Shown here piece after piece: positions 10,968 to 22,406 of a stretch of DNA of 64,000 nucleotides (positions within the stretch are counted from its first letter, which is position 1; each line of letters begins with the position of its first letter). Under the pieces are notes generated by a model. That model worked only from the letters and a program-made list of their open reading frames with translations. It searched no databases and was not told the origin of the DNA. The DNA comes from Agelas oroides. Lineage: Eukaryota > Porifera > Demospongiae > Agelasida > Agelasidae. The stretch lies in NCBI GenBank assembly GCA_949130485.1, contig OX422183.1, positions 24,629,316-24,693,315 on the forward strand, in the 5' to 3' direction. The translations under genes were made by a program, and so were the position numbers.

Positions 10968-13328
10968 TATAAAGGAGTGATGGTTGTGTAGTCAATATGG
11001 CATTCAAGGTATGGTATTGCCTCTAATGGAATGTACCTGCCACAACATTTCAGCATACCCCCATCTCTATTTTGTGTTACATGTAAGCGGAACTTAGAAA
11101 ACTCGGGGAGCATGAATACTATCAGGTGGACACAAGACAGGCAGGACCAACTAAATTCAGAAGGTTCATCCTCGAGTGGGCAGCATAGTGTCCTGCAAGA
11201 GCGCATGATGGCGTCATTATTGCCTCCTTGCTCCACAATAAAAATGATGTCATCATGCGCTCGTGTCCTGTCAACCTTTCATTTCTCGTATCTTTGTATT
11301 TACTGCATGGTCAACTAGCTGTTCATTAACTTAGAAGAATTTGTGTTAAAACATCTCCAATTCATGACTGCTATCTGTATGGACCCCCTTTCTGAGCATT
11401 CCAGTTTCCACAGTAACATACCACATTGGATGTCGAGTGTGGAAGGAAGTTCCATCACGAGCTTCAAATCAAAACATTTCTCATAATCTCGAATGAATTT
11501 TCAAACACTTACTGCAATTGGGGCTTACGTGACCTCCAGTTTGACATAATACCGTGGCGCCCGCAACATTGACACACCAGTGTCTATTATTTGCAGTTGG
11601 CTGGGTCACATACCTCCTCACATCCACCTGATGTCATCCACTTTTACAACAACACTAAGGCCATACAAACTACATTATTAGTTTTCACTCACTTCCAGAC
11701 AGAAACGGAAGCAGGTGGAAGTTATTTCATTGAATAGCTAGAGAGAGACATTTCTTTGTCTACTGTGAAACCGGGTATGCTACCCTCTGATGTTAATCCT
11801 GGCTCAGTTTTAAAACCTTCCATAAAATTATGCACTTGACATAGCCAAATTGATAAGCAGCAGCATGAACACTGCACAAGGTGCCCATGCGCTATAAATA
11901 ATGAAGTCGTAGGTGTATGTGCCAGAAGCATGTGGGCAGGGACAAGAAACTAATATCGCTTTCCTGGTCTAATGCAAAGAACATCTAAACTAAGGTAGGC
12001 CTGGTCTCTTGGTGCTCACTTCAACTTTCTGTTTGTAATATGGAACATCACCTACTACTAGCCTTGTGCCCAGGCTGTTTGGAGGGGAAAAGGTGTGGGA
12101 ACGAGGCTACAGACATAACAGACTACATAGAACTGGCAAACACATGCTAGCTAGTCAACATCACCTGTCAACAAGCAGTGTCAAGCACTTTTTCCAAGAA
12201 TGACCATCACTTTCCACTTTCAGAGGGCAAAGTTCGAGCTGTGATGAGTACTTATTGCGTAACAAAGGGGTTAAAGTTAAGTGGTTAAGTTACTGTCGCT
12301 GATGGCTCTCGTGAGGTTCCTCGCTGCCATATTATACTTCCGGGTTTGCGGCACTGCGTAATTAAATTTACAGGAAGTTGCACGCTGGCGATTCGACTGT
12401 TATATTTATCTCTGTACCACAGGTGAGAAGGCTCTAGTGAATTGGCACGCGACAAACACTGGCTATTCTATCTGGCCTTAGTCATATTTGCTTTTAGGGA
12501 ACAAAGTCAACAAGTAGTTTCGTTTCAGTACAAACACAGAGCCACTAGCCTTGTTTACTGGCCACCACCCAGATTTTGTCATTTATAGTACAAGTGGCCC
12601 GTGGGGAGTGAGGAGCTGGCAGTTTTGTCTTCCATCACCATTGGCGGTGCAAGTTACTTCACAACCTTTGCCTTTGATACATAATCGGCAATGTTGCCGT
12701 TCTTCCTCATATAGCTGTGGCAATAGTCATCATGAAGATAGCGTACAAGCCTTCACATTGAACCAGGGGGGTGTATAGTTGACACTAATCAAATATTGAA
12801 GTAAAGATGCTTCTTCCCTACTTTAGACTCAAAGTATAGTTTGGAAAAGTGGGGGTGTATTAGCAAGGACAGTATATACGTACTTGTTTTAACAATCTTT
12901 TGGCTTATGGAGGCCTTTGACTAATCTATCACAGACATTTTGAGCGTGTCATTGTCCATTTTTAATGTGGTCACTATTTTGTTTCGGGGTCATCTCTACA
13001 TATGGCGTACTACCATACACCATGATACCGTTCGCTATGATACCATACACCATGATATTGCAAAAGGCTAAACACAATTCAGGAAAAAGGAAATCTGTAC
13101 AAAATCATCTAACAGCAGCACAATCACTAGCAGGAAATAAAGCTAGCTATTATTATGTTGGACTTTATACACTAAAACCCAAGGTCTAATCAGCATTCTA
13201 TATATGCAAATACAGTGCAAGGCATATCATAATTAGTTACTGTCTCTAAATTGTTAGTCTACATGCTACTCTACTAATACTACAACAGCTTTACTCAATT
13301 GTTTATCCAACATGCCCCATTGATGAAA
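10968..13328. other. No supported gene
   Basis: I see no well-formed exon. A short inverted pair (GCGCATGATGGCGTCAT and ATGATGTCATCATGCGC) lies at about 11200-11262. An ETS-like ACTTCCGG sits near 12337 in a stretch that might be a promoter, without a coding exon I can attach. Confidence 0.35.
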
Positions 13329-14622
13329 CTATTTATGTGACTTTGTATTGCCCATCTCAGCTTTCTTCTGTGCTCTGAGCTCTTCCAAAGCCTGCATACA
13401 CTTTTCCACCATTTGCTTCACATTTTCTAGTGCCTCAGTATGCTACAGCAGAGAGTGCACATGCCAAAGAAAGATCAAAATGCAAATCCTACAACAGTGA
13501 ATCACAGTAGCAACATGTTTGTCTATATCAGCTTATACAGGAAACAACCACTGAACTCAGAATGGTTAAATTGTACCCATAATCTGATTTTAGCTCAATT
13601 TTTGCTTTACTTGCACACTTTGAGCAAGTACTGAAGACAAAATAACTAAACAATCATTGATTACCCACGTGGTCCAGCCAACTGCTGTCCATGCTCAGAA
13701 ACAATGACATTAATGCTTGAAAACAGGTACACAAGTGGCAGTGTAAGATACTTTGTATTAGTCGAAGGAGGGGGGGGGGGGATGGCTGAAGGATGAATGC
13801 ATATGTAAGCACACAGGATCATTCTAGGGTCTGGTGGGATGCCCCCCAGGAAGTTATTATACAACTAGAGGCACTGAGATTACTTCTGAGACCATTTCTG
13901 GACCAACTTGCTGATAGAATCTTACTTGTAGTAACTGTATTCCACAACTGATCAAGGCTAAGGAGGGCCACCATGACAGATGCAATGTTTATGTTGCAAC
14001 TACATCTATATATACATGTGTGTACAAGAACTGTCAGCTGTTGCGACTCCCTGTGGTCATTCAGTTAGTGTGAGCGAGATAGCACCGGCATTCAGAACAG
14101 ATCAAGACAAGGGTAATTAGCACACAACTAACAAATCTCAACTGGATTGTAATGTGTAATGGCAGGGATTTGTCTCATACTCACATGTGAAAGGCCCCCC
14201 TTGATCACTACATTAAGAACGAAGTAGCTCCTTTACCCCTGCATGCAAATGCCGGCACATACCAAGGCTGTGATGGCCAGTTGGCAATATAGTAAGTTAT
14301 ACGATACTTAAATTGCCCCCGTGATTGAGATGCGGTGACACAGATATAAGACAGCTGTCACAATGATGCATTGCTGAAGTATGTGGGTCTGCACTAATGA
14401 GAAGTGTTTTCCTAAGGTTGTGAGCTCACTGCCTGCCATAAAATCTTCATACATGGCATATCAGCTCTGCAAAAAGTACATTAGCAATGCCAGTTTGAAA
14501 AGACATCGCATGCAAGCATCAGTGGTTAATTCAGGAATACCACACAGAGATCCCACCTCTTGTTTAGCTTCCTTGATGTGATTCTCTGTGTCATCTGCAA
14601 TCTGTTTCATCTGCTGGGACAT
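13329..14622 (-). CDS. 3' end of a coiled-coil protein gene, two exons
   Basis: The exon 14622-14557, after acceptor ATGTAG and before donor GAG/GTGGGA, reads MSQQMKQIADDTENHIKE and then AKQE. The terminal exon 13442-13329, after CTGTAG, reads HTEALENVKQMVEKCMQA and then LEELRAQKKAEMGNTKSHK, ending at TAG 13329-13331. Both are in phase 0, so the peptide runs on for 59 residues. It has alternating hydrophobic positions (I/V/M/L) and many E and K residues, which is a helical coiled coil. The exon opens with ATG right after the acceptor, so it may hold the start codon or simply continue an upstream exon. I do not recognise the family. Confidence 0.6.
13770..13779. repeat. G10 homopolymer
   Basis: A run of about ten G, next to hAT-MITE-like debris at 13840-13920 that resembles the interior motifs of 48193-48701. 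Confidence 0.6.
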
Positions 14623-15185
14623 CTACATAATTGTAGAATTACAAATGCACAGTGACCTTTCATACCTTAACCTCACATATAGCTATGCTTATTGGGCCAT
14701 CACCTTTTGTACGATTGAGTCTCCTGGGCATTTGTGTGGGTCATTGGGTTTTAGCTACAGGTGTTCACCGTAAGCTATCAATTCGTCTAAGCATTAAATC
14801 ACCAAAGTTAAAAATTCTCTGGGAGTTGTATGTATATAGTGAAAGGTTTGAGAAATATGTACTTGCTATGACTAGGAGACTCCACACCATGTGTGATAAT
14901 CCATGCAACACCAACCGGACAATGTAACCCTGCTATCACTGGGCAAAATGGTTGAGGTAAACAACTGCTTCTCGGGAATAGGTAGCTACTACTCTAAAGC
15001 AACTAACAGTGGCAAGATAACATATTGCATGGTAGTGGAAATGCAACCTCACCAAGGGTTACAGTTTTTGTCTTTTTTCATAATTACAAGGAGTAAACCA
15101 TGCCCAATTAGAAAGAACCAGGAATCGAATGGACATGGACAGTCCAGCTTTAATAGCTACAAGTATATGAACAGATCTTTGTTTA

Positions 15186-15720
15186 AATAAAGAGAATTTA
15201 GATGTTATGAGGCAAAAATAAGTGAAAAGGCCAGCAGTCGCCGGGAATTGAACCCAGGACACCTGGCTTGTGCAGCCAGTGCCCTGCCACTGAGCTACAA
15301 ACAACAGGACACAATTGTAGAATTACAAATGCTTTTCACTTTCCTCTATTTTTGCCTCATAACATCTAAATTCTATATGAGGCAAGAGTTCTAAGCATTT
15401 AGACTGAGAAAACCACTCAGCATGGGTTCTTTCCTGACAGACAGAATTCTCCAGTCGACCCCTAATGGAGTTCTGACAGCACATACTAAGTGGCTGCCAG
15501 GTGTGTGACCGAGGCATTTCAGTCCCACCCGTGCAGTACATATAGAGGATTGTGAGGGTTGGTGGTTGTCCGGTTGCCGTAGCTCAGTGGCAGAGCACTG
15601 GCTGCACAAGCCAGGTGTCCTGGGTTCGATTCCCAGTGACTGCCAGCCTTTTCTATTTTCACCTCATCACATCTAAATTCTCCTTATTCCAACATGAGGC
15701 AAGAGTTCTAAGCAGATCTA
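15186..15720. mobile_element. Two tRNA-derived SINE copies, head to head
   Basis: A tRNA-like head lies on the plus strand at about 15576-15644 (A-box TAGCTCAGTGGCAGAGC, B-box GGGTTCGATTCCC) and on the minus strand at about 15299-15233 (B-box GGGTTCAATTCCC). Each is followed by the same tail: about 40 bp with CACCTCATCACATCTAAATT, then ATGAGGCAAGAGTTCTAAGC. A third tail fragment lies at about 15325-15400. The anticodon-like loop is TGCACAA, lacking the usual T33, and the acceptor stem pairs poorly. These are therefore SINE heads and not working tRNA genes. A shared tail beyond the tRNA part is the hallmark of a SINE. Confidence 0.8.
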
Positions 15721-15769
15721 CAATATAAAGCCAGAAAATGTTAACATACAGGTACAAAGTAGCATAGAT

Positions 15770-16950
15770 AGCACAACACATAGACATAGCAAAATTTTAT
15801 TCATAGCAAACGTCACTGGAAGCTCAACTTTGCATGTGTTTCGTGTGATCAGAAAAAAGCAGCAGCTGACACAAATTATGCGAAGACTGCAACAGTCAAG
15901 GTCAGGTGGTATAATAACAAAACATACTTTACTGTAATGCGTGTTGTGAGGAACTTAGTTTATGGAAAACCATTGAGAGACAGAATTCAGCACTTCAAGA
16001 CTATATTTATATATAGAAGCCTCCCTAATGCTTCAATATATAAGCATTGATTGCATTTTGTATGTTTTCAAAATACAGTATGTCTGTGTGTGTAACAAAC
16101 TCTGAGGTTTTGCATCAAACAGCACCAATTAAAACTTCCTTCAAGTTGAATAACAGGTCATAATCATAGGGAAGAAAGGTGAGAACAAGTTTGAGTGAAC
16201 AATTAGCTCTGGCCTACCACTCAATACCGTAATCTCTTGAAAATAGGCCCGCCCCCTTTCTTGAATGAAGTTGTTGCAAAGGGTGCTTTTCTGTTGAAAG
16301 TATGCCCACCTATTTATGCCACAGTACATGCAGTTATGGTAAGGGGCAAGAAGCACCAAAGAAGCAACACTGTGCAAGAGGAGGGACTAACAAATGAAGG
16401 CAGACACCATTTGCTGTTTTTGCATAAGTAAGCGCATGACAAAAGAGCCATTGAAGAATCACTCCACAGATACACCGTATAGTGGGGTTATTTCTGTGGA
16501 GTGCTAATTTTCGTTATTTTTGTGGTTAACCCCGGTGTCACGAAATTCATGAATATATTCATGAATAGATTAATGAGCTACTAAAACCCTTTTTAAAATT
16601 GGGCAAAGCAAGATTGCCCTAAAGCAAACCCTAAATTTTCCCTTTATACAAGGGGAAAAATAGTGTCCCCCCCGCACTAAATAAAAAATGGTGTCACCCT
16701 GCACAAAAACATTTAGTGGATTTCTGTCAGCTGTATTCAGTCTCTTCCTTGTTTGTTAGCCTAATACTTACACCCAAATATGAAATATTGGTACATGCAA
16801 GCAGGTTCACATCATTAAATGTTTGTGTGCTATACAGTCTAATGTTTACAGTTTTTACAGCTCCATGGCTATCTCTTTCTTGAAAAACTGCTTTGGGGAT
16901 ATTCACACATGACTGGTGGAACCATTCTTTACATTCTAGTCACTGAGACA
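15770..16950. other. No gene; fragments of two MITE families
   Basis: About 16473-16550 matches one end of the element at 20416-21030 (ACCGTATAG, then TGGTTAACCCCGGTGTCACG). About 16545-16645 matches an inner piece of the TTAA-flanked family (TAATGAGCTACTAAAACCC, GGGCAAAGCAAGATTGCCC). The rest shows nothing I can name. Confidence 0.6.
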
Positions 16951-16956
16951 TCTTTG

Positions 16957-17385
16957 CTAATCGTTCTTATAGCATACGGCAGACACAGAAGACAATGAAG
17001 CCCTAACTATGCCACTTGGCCTCTGAGATTTCTTAGGAAATGTGTTCATCAGCTTCTCCAGACATGCATGGAGATGTGACCGGAGTTGATTGTGTTGCCA
17101 CGTGATACCAGTGGGGTCATTGACAGCACAAAGTTCATACACAGTTGCTATGGCATGAAGACCACAATCATCACCATCAATCTGAAGATCAATGTCCGTC
17201 ACTTCTATCACAAGCTCAGCTTCCTGGCAGCGCATAATGGCAGCTACTTGGATCTTGACGTCAGCTGGAATAGCCCCCTTTGTGCTGTCATAAACACGTA
17301 ATGAGTGGGTGTGGTCAGGGTCATGAACCTGCAAAGAACTTCTGAAGGAAGCGTGGATCAAGTTTCTCAAGCTAACTCCTGGCAG
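16957..17385 (-). CDS. Ulp1/C48-like cysteine protease, terminal exon
   Basis: After the acceptor TCTGCCAG the frame is open from 17385 to a TAG at 16957, giving about 142 residues. Visible parts are HSLRVYDSTKGAIPADVK (strand and conserved D before the catalytic centre), then IDGDDCGLHAIATVYELC with the DCGLxAIA motif of C48 peptidases, whose C is the nucleophile. HNQLRSHLHACLEKLM follows. Ulp1-type enzymes cut SUMO or similar modifiers; many invertebrate genomes also hold multicopy, transposon-linked versions. The catalytic His and Trp would lie on upstream exons, which I did not find. A Mutator-type MITE sits 146 bp upstream, probably in an intron. This may be a host gene or a transposon gene relic; the frame itself is intact. 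Confidence 0.65.
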   Translation of the reverse strand: MPGVSLRNLIHASFRSSLQVHDPDHTHSLRVYDSTKGAIPADVKIQVAAIMRCQEAELVIEVTDIDLQIDGDDCGLHAIATVYELCAVNDPTGITWQHNQLRSHLHACLEKLMNTFPKKSQRPSGIVRASLSSVSAVCYKND

Positions 17386-17530
17386 AAGTGGAAATACAGG
17401 TGAAAGAAGGTAGGACTAGTCCAAACAAGACCTTCAGGAAATATAATTTAGTGTTTAAAGGGTTTTAAAGACTAAATGGGTGGGGCAGTTACAACTAAGT
17501 GGGTTGCTATTATTTTGGGGGGACTATGCT

Positions 17531-18270
17531 GGTCGTCTCTAATGGCTGGACTGGATTGTGGACTGGATTGCTGGACTGGACTGCTGGACTGGATTACTGG
17601 ACTGACCTTTGAACTAAAATTGTGTGTATCACATGACCTCCACCCAATCAGATGTGCTGAATTGTGTCACATGTTCGATGCTTAGTGGCTAATTGATTGC
17701 CGAGAAACAAAGGATGCGGCATGCAACAACTGTGGGAGTTTTGTGCGTAAGAGACCTTAAAGGTATGCGTATACTACAGCACATGGAGCAGCTTGGTAGG
17801 CCAATTGGCACAATAATCTATTCCAAAGCCTCTCGCTGACCAAGCATAGTTTTTACATGGCTACATTCAACAAGACTACGGGTATTACATAGCCTGGTAG
17901 CCACTAACCAGTATAGCTTTTGACACCAGCGATCTCCATGACACTCCGGCAGTACATTGTTTTTAGTAAAAAGGCCTTTGTCAGTACTTTTGATCTTTTG
18001 CACGCTTGCTATAGTCAGAGGGTGCTTTGAGCTCACTGCGTGTACACCATGAATTCAAGGTGCATATCCGTCAATGTAGTTTGTGCATTGTGCGCTTATG
18101 TACATTCCCCAGCATGCAGTGGGAAGATGAAGTGCAGTTACTGTAACCAAATTTACACCATTTGATTGGATGGAGTTCATGTGATATGAACAAATTAAGT
18201 CCAGTAATCCAGTCCATCAGTCCAGTCCAGCAATCCAGTCCACAATCCAGTCCAGTGATTAGATACGACC
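17531..18270. mobile_element. Mutator-type MITE, 740 bp, 9-bp TSD GACTATGCT
   Basis: The left TIR starts GGTCGTCTCTAATGGCTG and the right, in reverse complement, GGTCGTATCTAATCACTG. Both go on for about 73 bp made of CTGGACTGGATTG-type subrepeats. The 9-bp flanks 17522-17530 and 18271-18279 are identical. Long TIRs plus a 9-bp duplication are typical of MULEs. The interior has a 72-codon minus-strand frame without transposase motifs. The perfect duplication suggests recent insertion. Confidence 0.9.
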
Positions 18271-18684
18271 GACTATGCTCCTAAACACTGAGTTCCCTCT
18301 CCGATCATTGCATGACCATGGGTATCGGTCCCTTTAAACACCTGACCCACAGCCTACTACAGAAAGGGCAGGACCATTCCTCCACTAAGGCTTGCTTTGA
18401 GGAGTCCAGTTCTTGGTTTGTATCCATAGCTACAGTTTCTATGTCTTAAGTACATAGTTATACAATTGGGGGTGGGGATTACTGGGTGAATTTACCATAA
18501 ACTAGGGAGATGATGCAGTTGATGTGCTTTAAATGGGAACGTATTCTCCTAGTAACGGCATGCTGATCCTAGTAATGGCATGCTTACACTAGTTGTGGTG
18601 TGTGCATTTATAGTAACCATGCATACGCCTAGGGAATGGTTGGTTCCGTAAGGCTGACCAGTGCAAGGCTTGGGCTGGGGCTAC

Positions 18685-18845
18685 TCAGTGTTATCAGTGT
18701 GAGGCTCACTCACATTTATGCATTATGGGTGTGAGACTCACTCACAGTTATGCTACGGGTGTGAGGCTTATTCACAGTTGTGCTATGGGTGTGAGGCTCA
18801 CTCACAGTTACATTATGGGTGTGAGGCTCACTCACACTTGAGTTG
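18685..18845. repeat. 30-bp tandem repeat, about five copies
   Basis: Units of the form ATGGGTGTGAGGCTCACTCA plus CAGTTATGCT recur with minor changes. One plus-strand frame reads YGCEAHSQL repeatedly, which is an echo of the repeat and not evidence of a gene. Confidence 0.85.
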
Positions 18846-18992
18846 CCAATATGCTGCTCTTAAAATGCTCTTCAAGGTGTGGCTTTTGATTTCTGTTTCA
18901 GTACACGTAGTGCTAGACTTTTGACGTGATCTCCCTCCTCATACATACAAAGCTAGATGGAGGTGGTCCTATGGGAATAAAGGTGCACTATG

Positions 18993-19079
18993 TGAAAAGA
19001 AGGTTAAAGTATTGTGATAACAACTACCACGCTGAAGTCTCAGCGTGGTAGTTGTTATCGCAGTGCTTTAACCTTTTCA
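18993..19079. ncRNA. Hairpin, about 40-bp arms and 4-nt loop, miRNA-precursor-like
   Basis: Arms 18993-19035 and 19040-19079 pair nearly perfectly around AGTC. The stem includes GATAACAACTACCACGCTGA and its complement. Size and loop fit a small-RNA precursor, but a palindromic MITE remnant would look the same. Expression cannot be seen from DNA. Confidence 0.35.
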
Positions 19080-19599
19080 GCGCAGTAGTAAAGTTTCGTA
19101 GTTTTGAAACAAATCGTATTCCATAAGGAAGGAGCTACTTAGCAATGCCAATTGGAGTTTTATCTAGCAACTCATTGCTAGTGTATAGGCACTGAAAGAC
19201 TGCTCCCTAAGATAAAATGCTCCTAGGGAGGAGGCATTTAGCACTGCCAATTGAAGTTTTATCTAGCTACTCTTTCATGTTTCTAATTGCATTTGTTGAT
19301 AGAAAAGGGTGTTGCCAAGAGAGATTGTACAATCGCTCGTGACTAGCTAGTAAAATGTCACAAATGAGTAGCTACAAAGTGGCAATACTACTTCTATCTG
19401 CCGCCATATATGAAATGAATGTTGCCATTCAGTACAGCCACACAACACATTATAGAAAATGCACATATGCCGGGCCTATGCTTGAGCAGAAGCATGAGCA
19501 ATAAGGAAAAAAAAAAGGCTAATCATTAACCACCGTTGGCCATTTACTAAAAGTTTTTTGTAGGCTATGAAGACCTTTTTTGGTCAGTATTTCTGCTTG

Positions 19600-19975
19600 G
19601 AGCTAGCACTGGAAACTTGATTGAAGGCTTCTTTGAGCCATTCTCTGGGGTTCATTATCTTGACCACACCCACTCATTAGTGAGCTTTCAATGGTCAGAG
19701 CCTTCTGACAAGTGAACACTTCTCCTGACTGACAAGTGCACGCCAATGATACCAAAAATGGTGGCTCTACAAGGGGAGACGAGTGGTTTCTACACCCATT
19801 TGTGGCAACAAGGTGAGAAATAGTCCAGCTAGGGGCGACCAAGACCATTCTATAGCCAGCCAAGACAGCCACCATGTGCACAGCATGTCGTGACTATGCC
19901 CACCCACCTCCCCTATCCCACCCTTTATACTAGTGCAAAACCTATCTTCAAAATGGATTGTGCAACTGATAACAT
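19600..19975. repeat. Dispersed repeat family, copy 1
   Basis: This shares the order GACCACACCCACTCATTA, then AGCCACCATG, then CTGTCCCACCCTTT-like and AACCTATCTTCAAAA with copies at about 31640-31975 and 51935-52220. No TIR, LTR or coding domain is evident. The 92-codon minus-strand frame is part of the repeat. Confidence 0.7.
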
Positions 19976-20129
19976 TATGTGCCCAAAGTTAGATGACACA
20001 TAAATGAGTTATCAGGTGTTAAAGGCTTAAGTTAGTGAGAAAAACAGGTAATAATTTCCAAGAATTGCAGCAAATAAAATAGGAAACATTTTGACACATT
20101 GAATGCAGACCTATCACCCAGGGTATTCA

Positions 20130-21660
20130 GGAGAGGTTGTGGGTAGGCTTTAATGGATAGTCAGCTCTGGTTTACACCAACATGCCAGTTTGCCACCCAG
20201 CATCCACAGCCAGTGGAAGAATTCTTGCAAGAGATGTGAGGTCCAAGAAATGATTGGTCCCTCGGCAACCCCTCTTTTTTGCTTCAACTGATTCCGTGTG
20301 ATTCCAAAACCTACACCTGAGAAGTGGAGGTTAACATGATGTACCCACAGGACCAGTGACTGCTCAGCATCCAGTGGCAAAGTCAGCATGTAGACACGGT
20401 GCTAACTTTTTGGCCACCGTATAGCGGGTTATTTTCGTGGGTGGAAATTTTTGTGAAAAGCTGGAAGAGGCCCTCAGAATTAAATTTCGTGGTTTTAAAT
20501 TTCGTGGCGCAATATTATACTTTTGCTCACATATAACGTAATGTGAACTTTGAACTCGATCAGTACACGCGATGTGAATTTTGGTTTCAACAAGGAACGC
20601 GTAGCCAGACTCTCGCTGGAAAGAGTCTGGCTACGCAAGACTAGAGGAAAGATGGAGCGCTTCAGTGTCGAGTCTTGCGTGGGAAGCTACCACGTCTACA
20701 AAGCACGAACTCCGTTGTTCACATACCTGAACGAGAGGTACTGGCCCCGTTTTTTGGTCGTGCTTCTGCCTTGTTCACTTCTCGGTTCACTTCCTCCATC
20801 ACCACACATGGGACAGCTTGAGAAAGGGGACCCTACGGATCAAGGGCACTGTTAACAGGGCACAAGTGGCAAAAAAGAGCTATAAAAAAATCGCCCGGTC
20901 CGAATGTTAGCACGTGTAGACAGGGGTGCAGTGTGGGTGGAAATTTTGTGGGTGGAAAATTTCGTGACACCGGGGTTAACCACAAAAATAACAAAAATTA
21001 GCACCCCATGGAAATAACCCGCTATACGGTATGTTCAGTCCCAAGATATTCTGTACCATCTTGGATGGACTGGTGAAGTACACTGATGACTTCCTAATAG
21101 CAGGACCATCAAGCACACCAACATTTGCGACCAAGATGTGCTCATTATGCAAGGAACTAAGGCTTCCCCTAGCAATGGAAAAACTGGAGAGTCCAGCCCA
21201 AATAATTACATTCTTTGGGGTTGAATTAGACTCAGTGGCCATGGTGATCCATCTTCCCCTGTATTTTGCTCAATTTGCAGGCTGAGCAGGGGAGGTGGAG
21301 TGAGAAAAGCATGCAGGAATAAAGACCTTCTGTCACTGATTAGGCAGTTGGTCCATGTTGGTAAAGTGGCAACAGCTGGTAAGTCCTTTTTGTGGCAGGT
21401 GATCAATCTGTCAACAAGAGCCCATCTGTGGAACACTGGATAGGGCTAAATGCAGAGTTTGCTCCAACTTGGAACGATGGAGCTGTTTGTGGAATGCTAG
21501 AATAAGGTGTTGATGCTGTTGACAAGGTTTGTGAATGTCCTCAGATATCAGCCAGTGGTATCAGGTACATACTGACTGACTTTCCAATACCTGTCACCAT
21601 CGCTAGAGATACCTCTCTACCATGGAACGCAAGCAGGCTTGCAGCTAGCTGACCAGAATT
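20130..21660 (+). mobile_element. DIRS-type retroelement fossil (reverse transcriptase/RNase H region), broken
   Basis: Plus-strand segments resemble DIRS-like reverse transcriptase. The stretch before 20405 resembles the palm region just ahead of the APKIF motif. After 21030 come SPKIF, YTDDFLIAGP (the YxDD active-site box) and FFGVELDS, then a LLSLIRQL-like segment around 21320-21430. The YxDD box followed by the FLGIELD-type block is typical of DIRS/tyrosine-recombinase retroelements. The copy is broken in many places and has no visible ends or recombinase. A 615-bp MITE splits it. It is an old fossil. Confidence 0.7.
20416..21030. mobile_element. MITE with ACCGTATAGCGGGTTATTT ends, inside the DIRS fossil
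   Basis: The ends ACCGTATAGCGGGTTATTT match as inverted repeats (left from 20416, right to 21030), with related subterminal repeats such as AAATTTCGTG. A target duplication is not clear. The interior carries a hairpin, CGTAGCCAGACTCTCGCTGG and its mirror (about 20600-20636), which occurs elsewhere in the window. The 101-codon plus-strand frame crosses these repeats and has no domain. A detached end of the same family lies at 16473-16550. Confidence 0.8.
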
Positions 21661-22135
21661 AAAGTTTTGAGTGGCTAAAATAATTATGTAAACCTTTTTT
21701 GGTTTTATGGTAAGCTACACACTGCATGTCATCACAGTGTATACACTGAGGTAACTAGCACTGCACTTCGAACTACACAGACACTCATGTTTATATACCT
21801 CACTGACCACTCAATCAAATACTCAAGGAAGGGTTCCATGTGCTCAGTTTTGAAACATCGATTTGAAAAGCTACAAGTGGACCGGAAATTTTGTTTGCAT
21901 TTTTGCTGTTAGGTGATCATTTCTCTTTCACTACATTCATATGATATCTGTACAGCTCACCATTGACAATTACACTCTGACACCCAGAAACAGCAAGTTG
22001 TGCTGAGAAATTGGTGGCTGACTACACCCATCGTACCCTGTTTGAGACCACAGTAGGGGCATGGTAGTCAGCCTGCCATCTCTACGGAGGTTGTTGATGC
22101 CTTTCCGTATAGAGTTTGTCTAAGGCCGCTTTGTG

Positions 22136-22167
22136 AATGCTCCAGCATCCATGGATGCTGGAGCATT
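22136..22167. repeat. 32-bp perfect palindrome
   Basis: A 16-bp half, AATGCTCCAGCATCCA, is followed directly by its reverse complement with no spacer. Confidence 0.9.
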
Positions 22168-22406
22168 TGCAAAGTTGCCGTAGCACTGCTTGCTGTTTGC
22201 ATACATAGGCAAAAATTATGCGGCCAAACTACATTCTTGCAGTCTCCCTCTCTGTCTACTTAGGTAGACACTGATGTCGCTCACATGATAAATGGTACCA
22301 GGCCTTCCCCTTCCACTTTTGCATGCTGGAAGCAATCAAAAACTAGATGGTGAGAAGGCCTAGGAACGAGGCAAAGGCAACCTTCACAATTTCTACATTT
22401 CCCTAG

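Noticed and set aside
15576-15644. Functional tRNA gene
   Set aside because: A and B boxes are good, but the acceptor stem pairs poorly, T33 is missing, and the same tail follows both copies, so it is a SINE head.
18718-18924. YGCEAHSQL-repeat protein
   Set aside because: It is a translation of a 30-bp tandem DNA repeat, with no splice sites or conserved domain.
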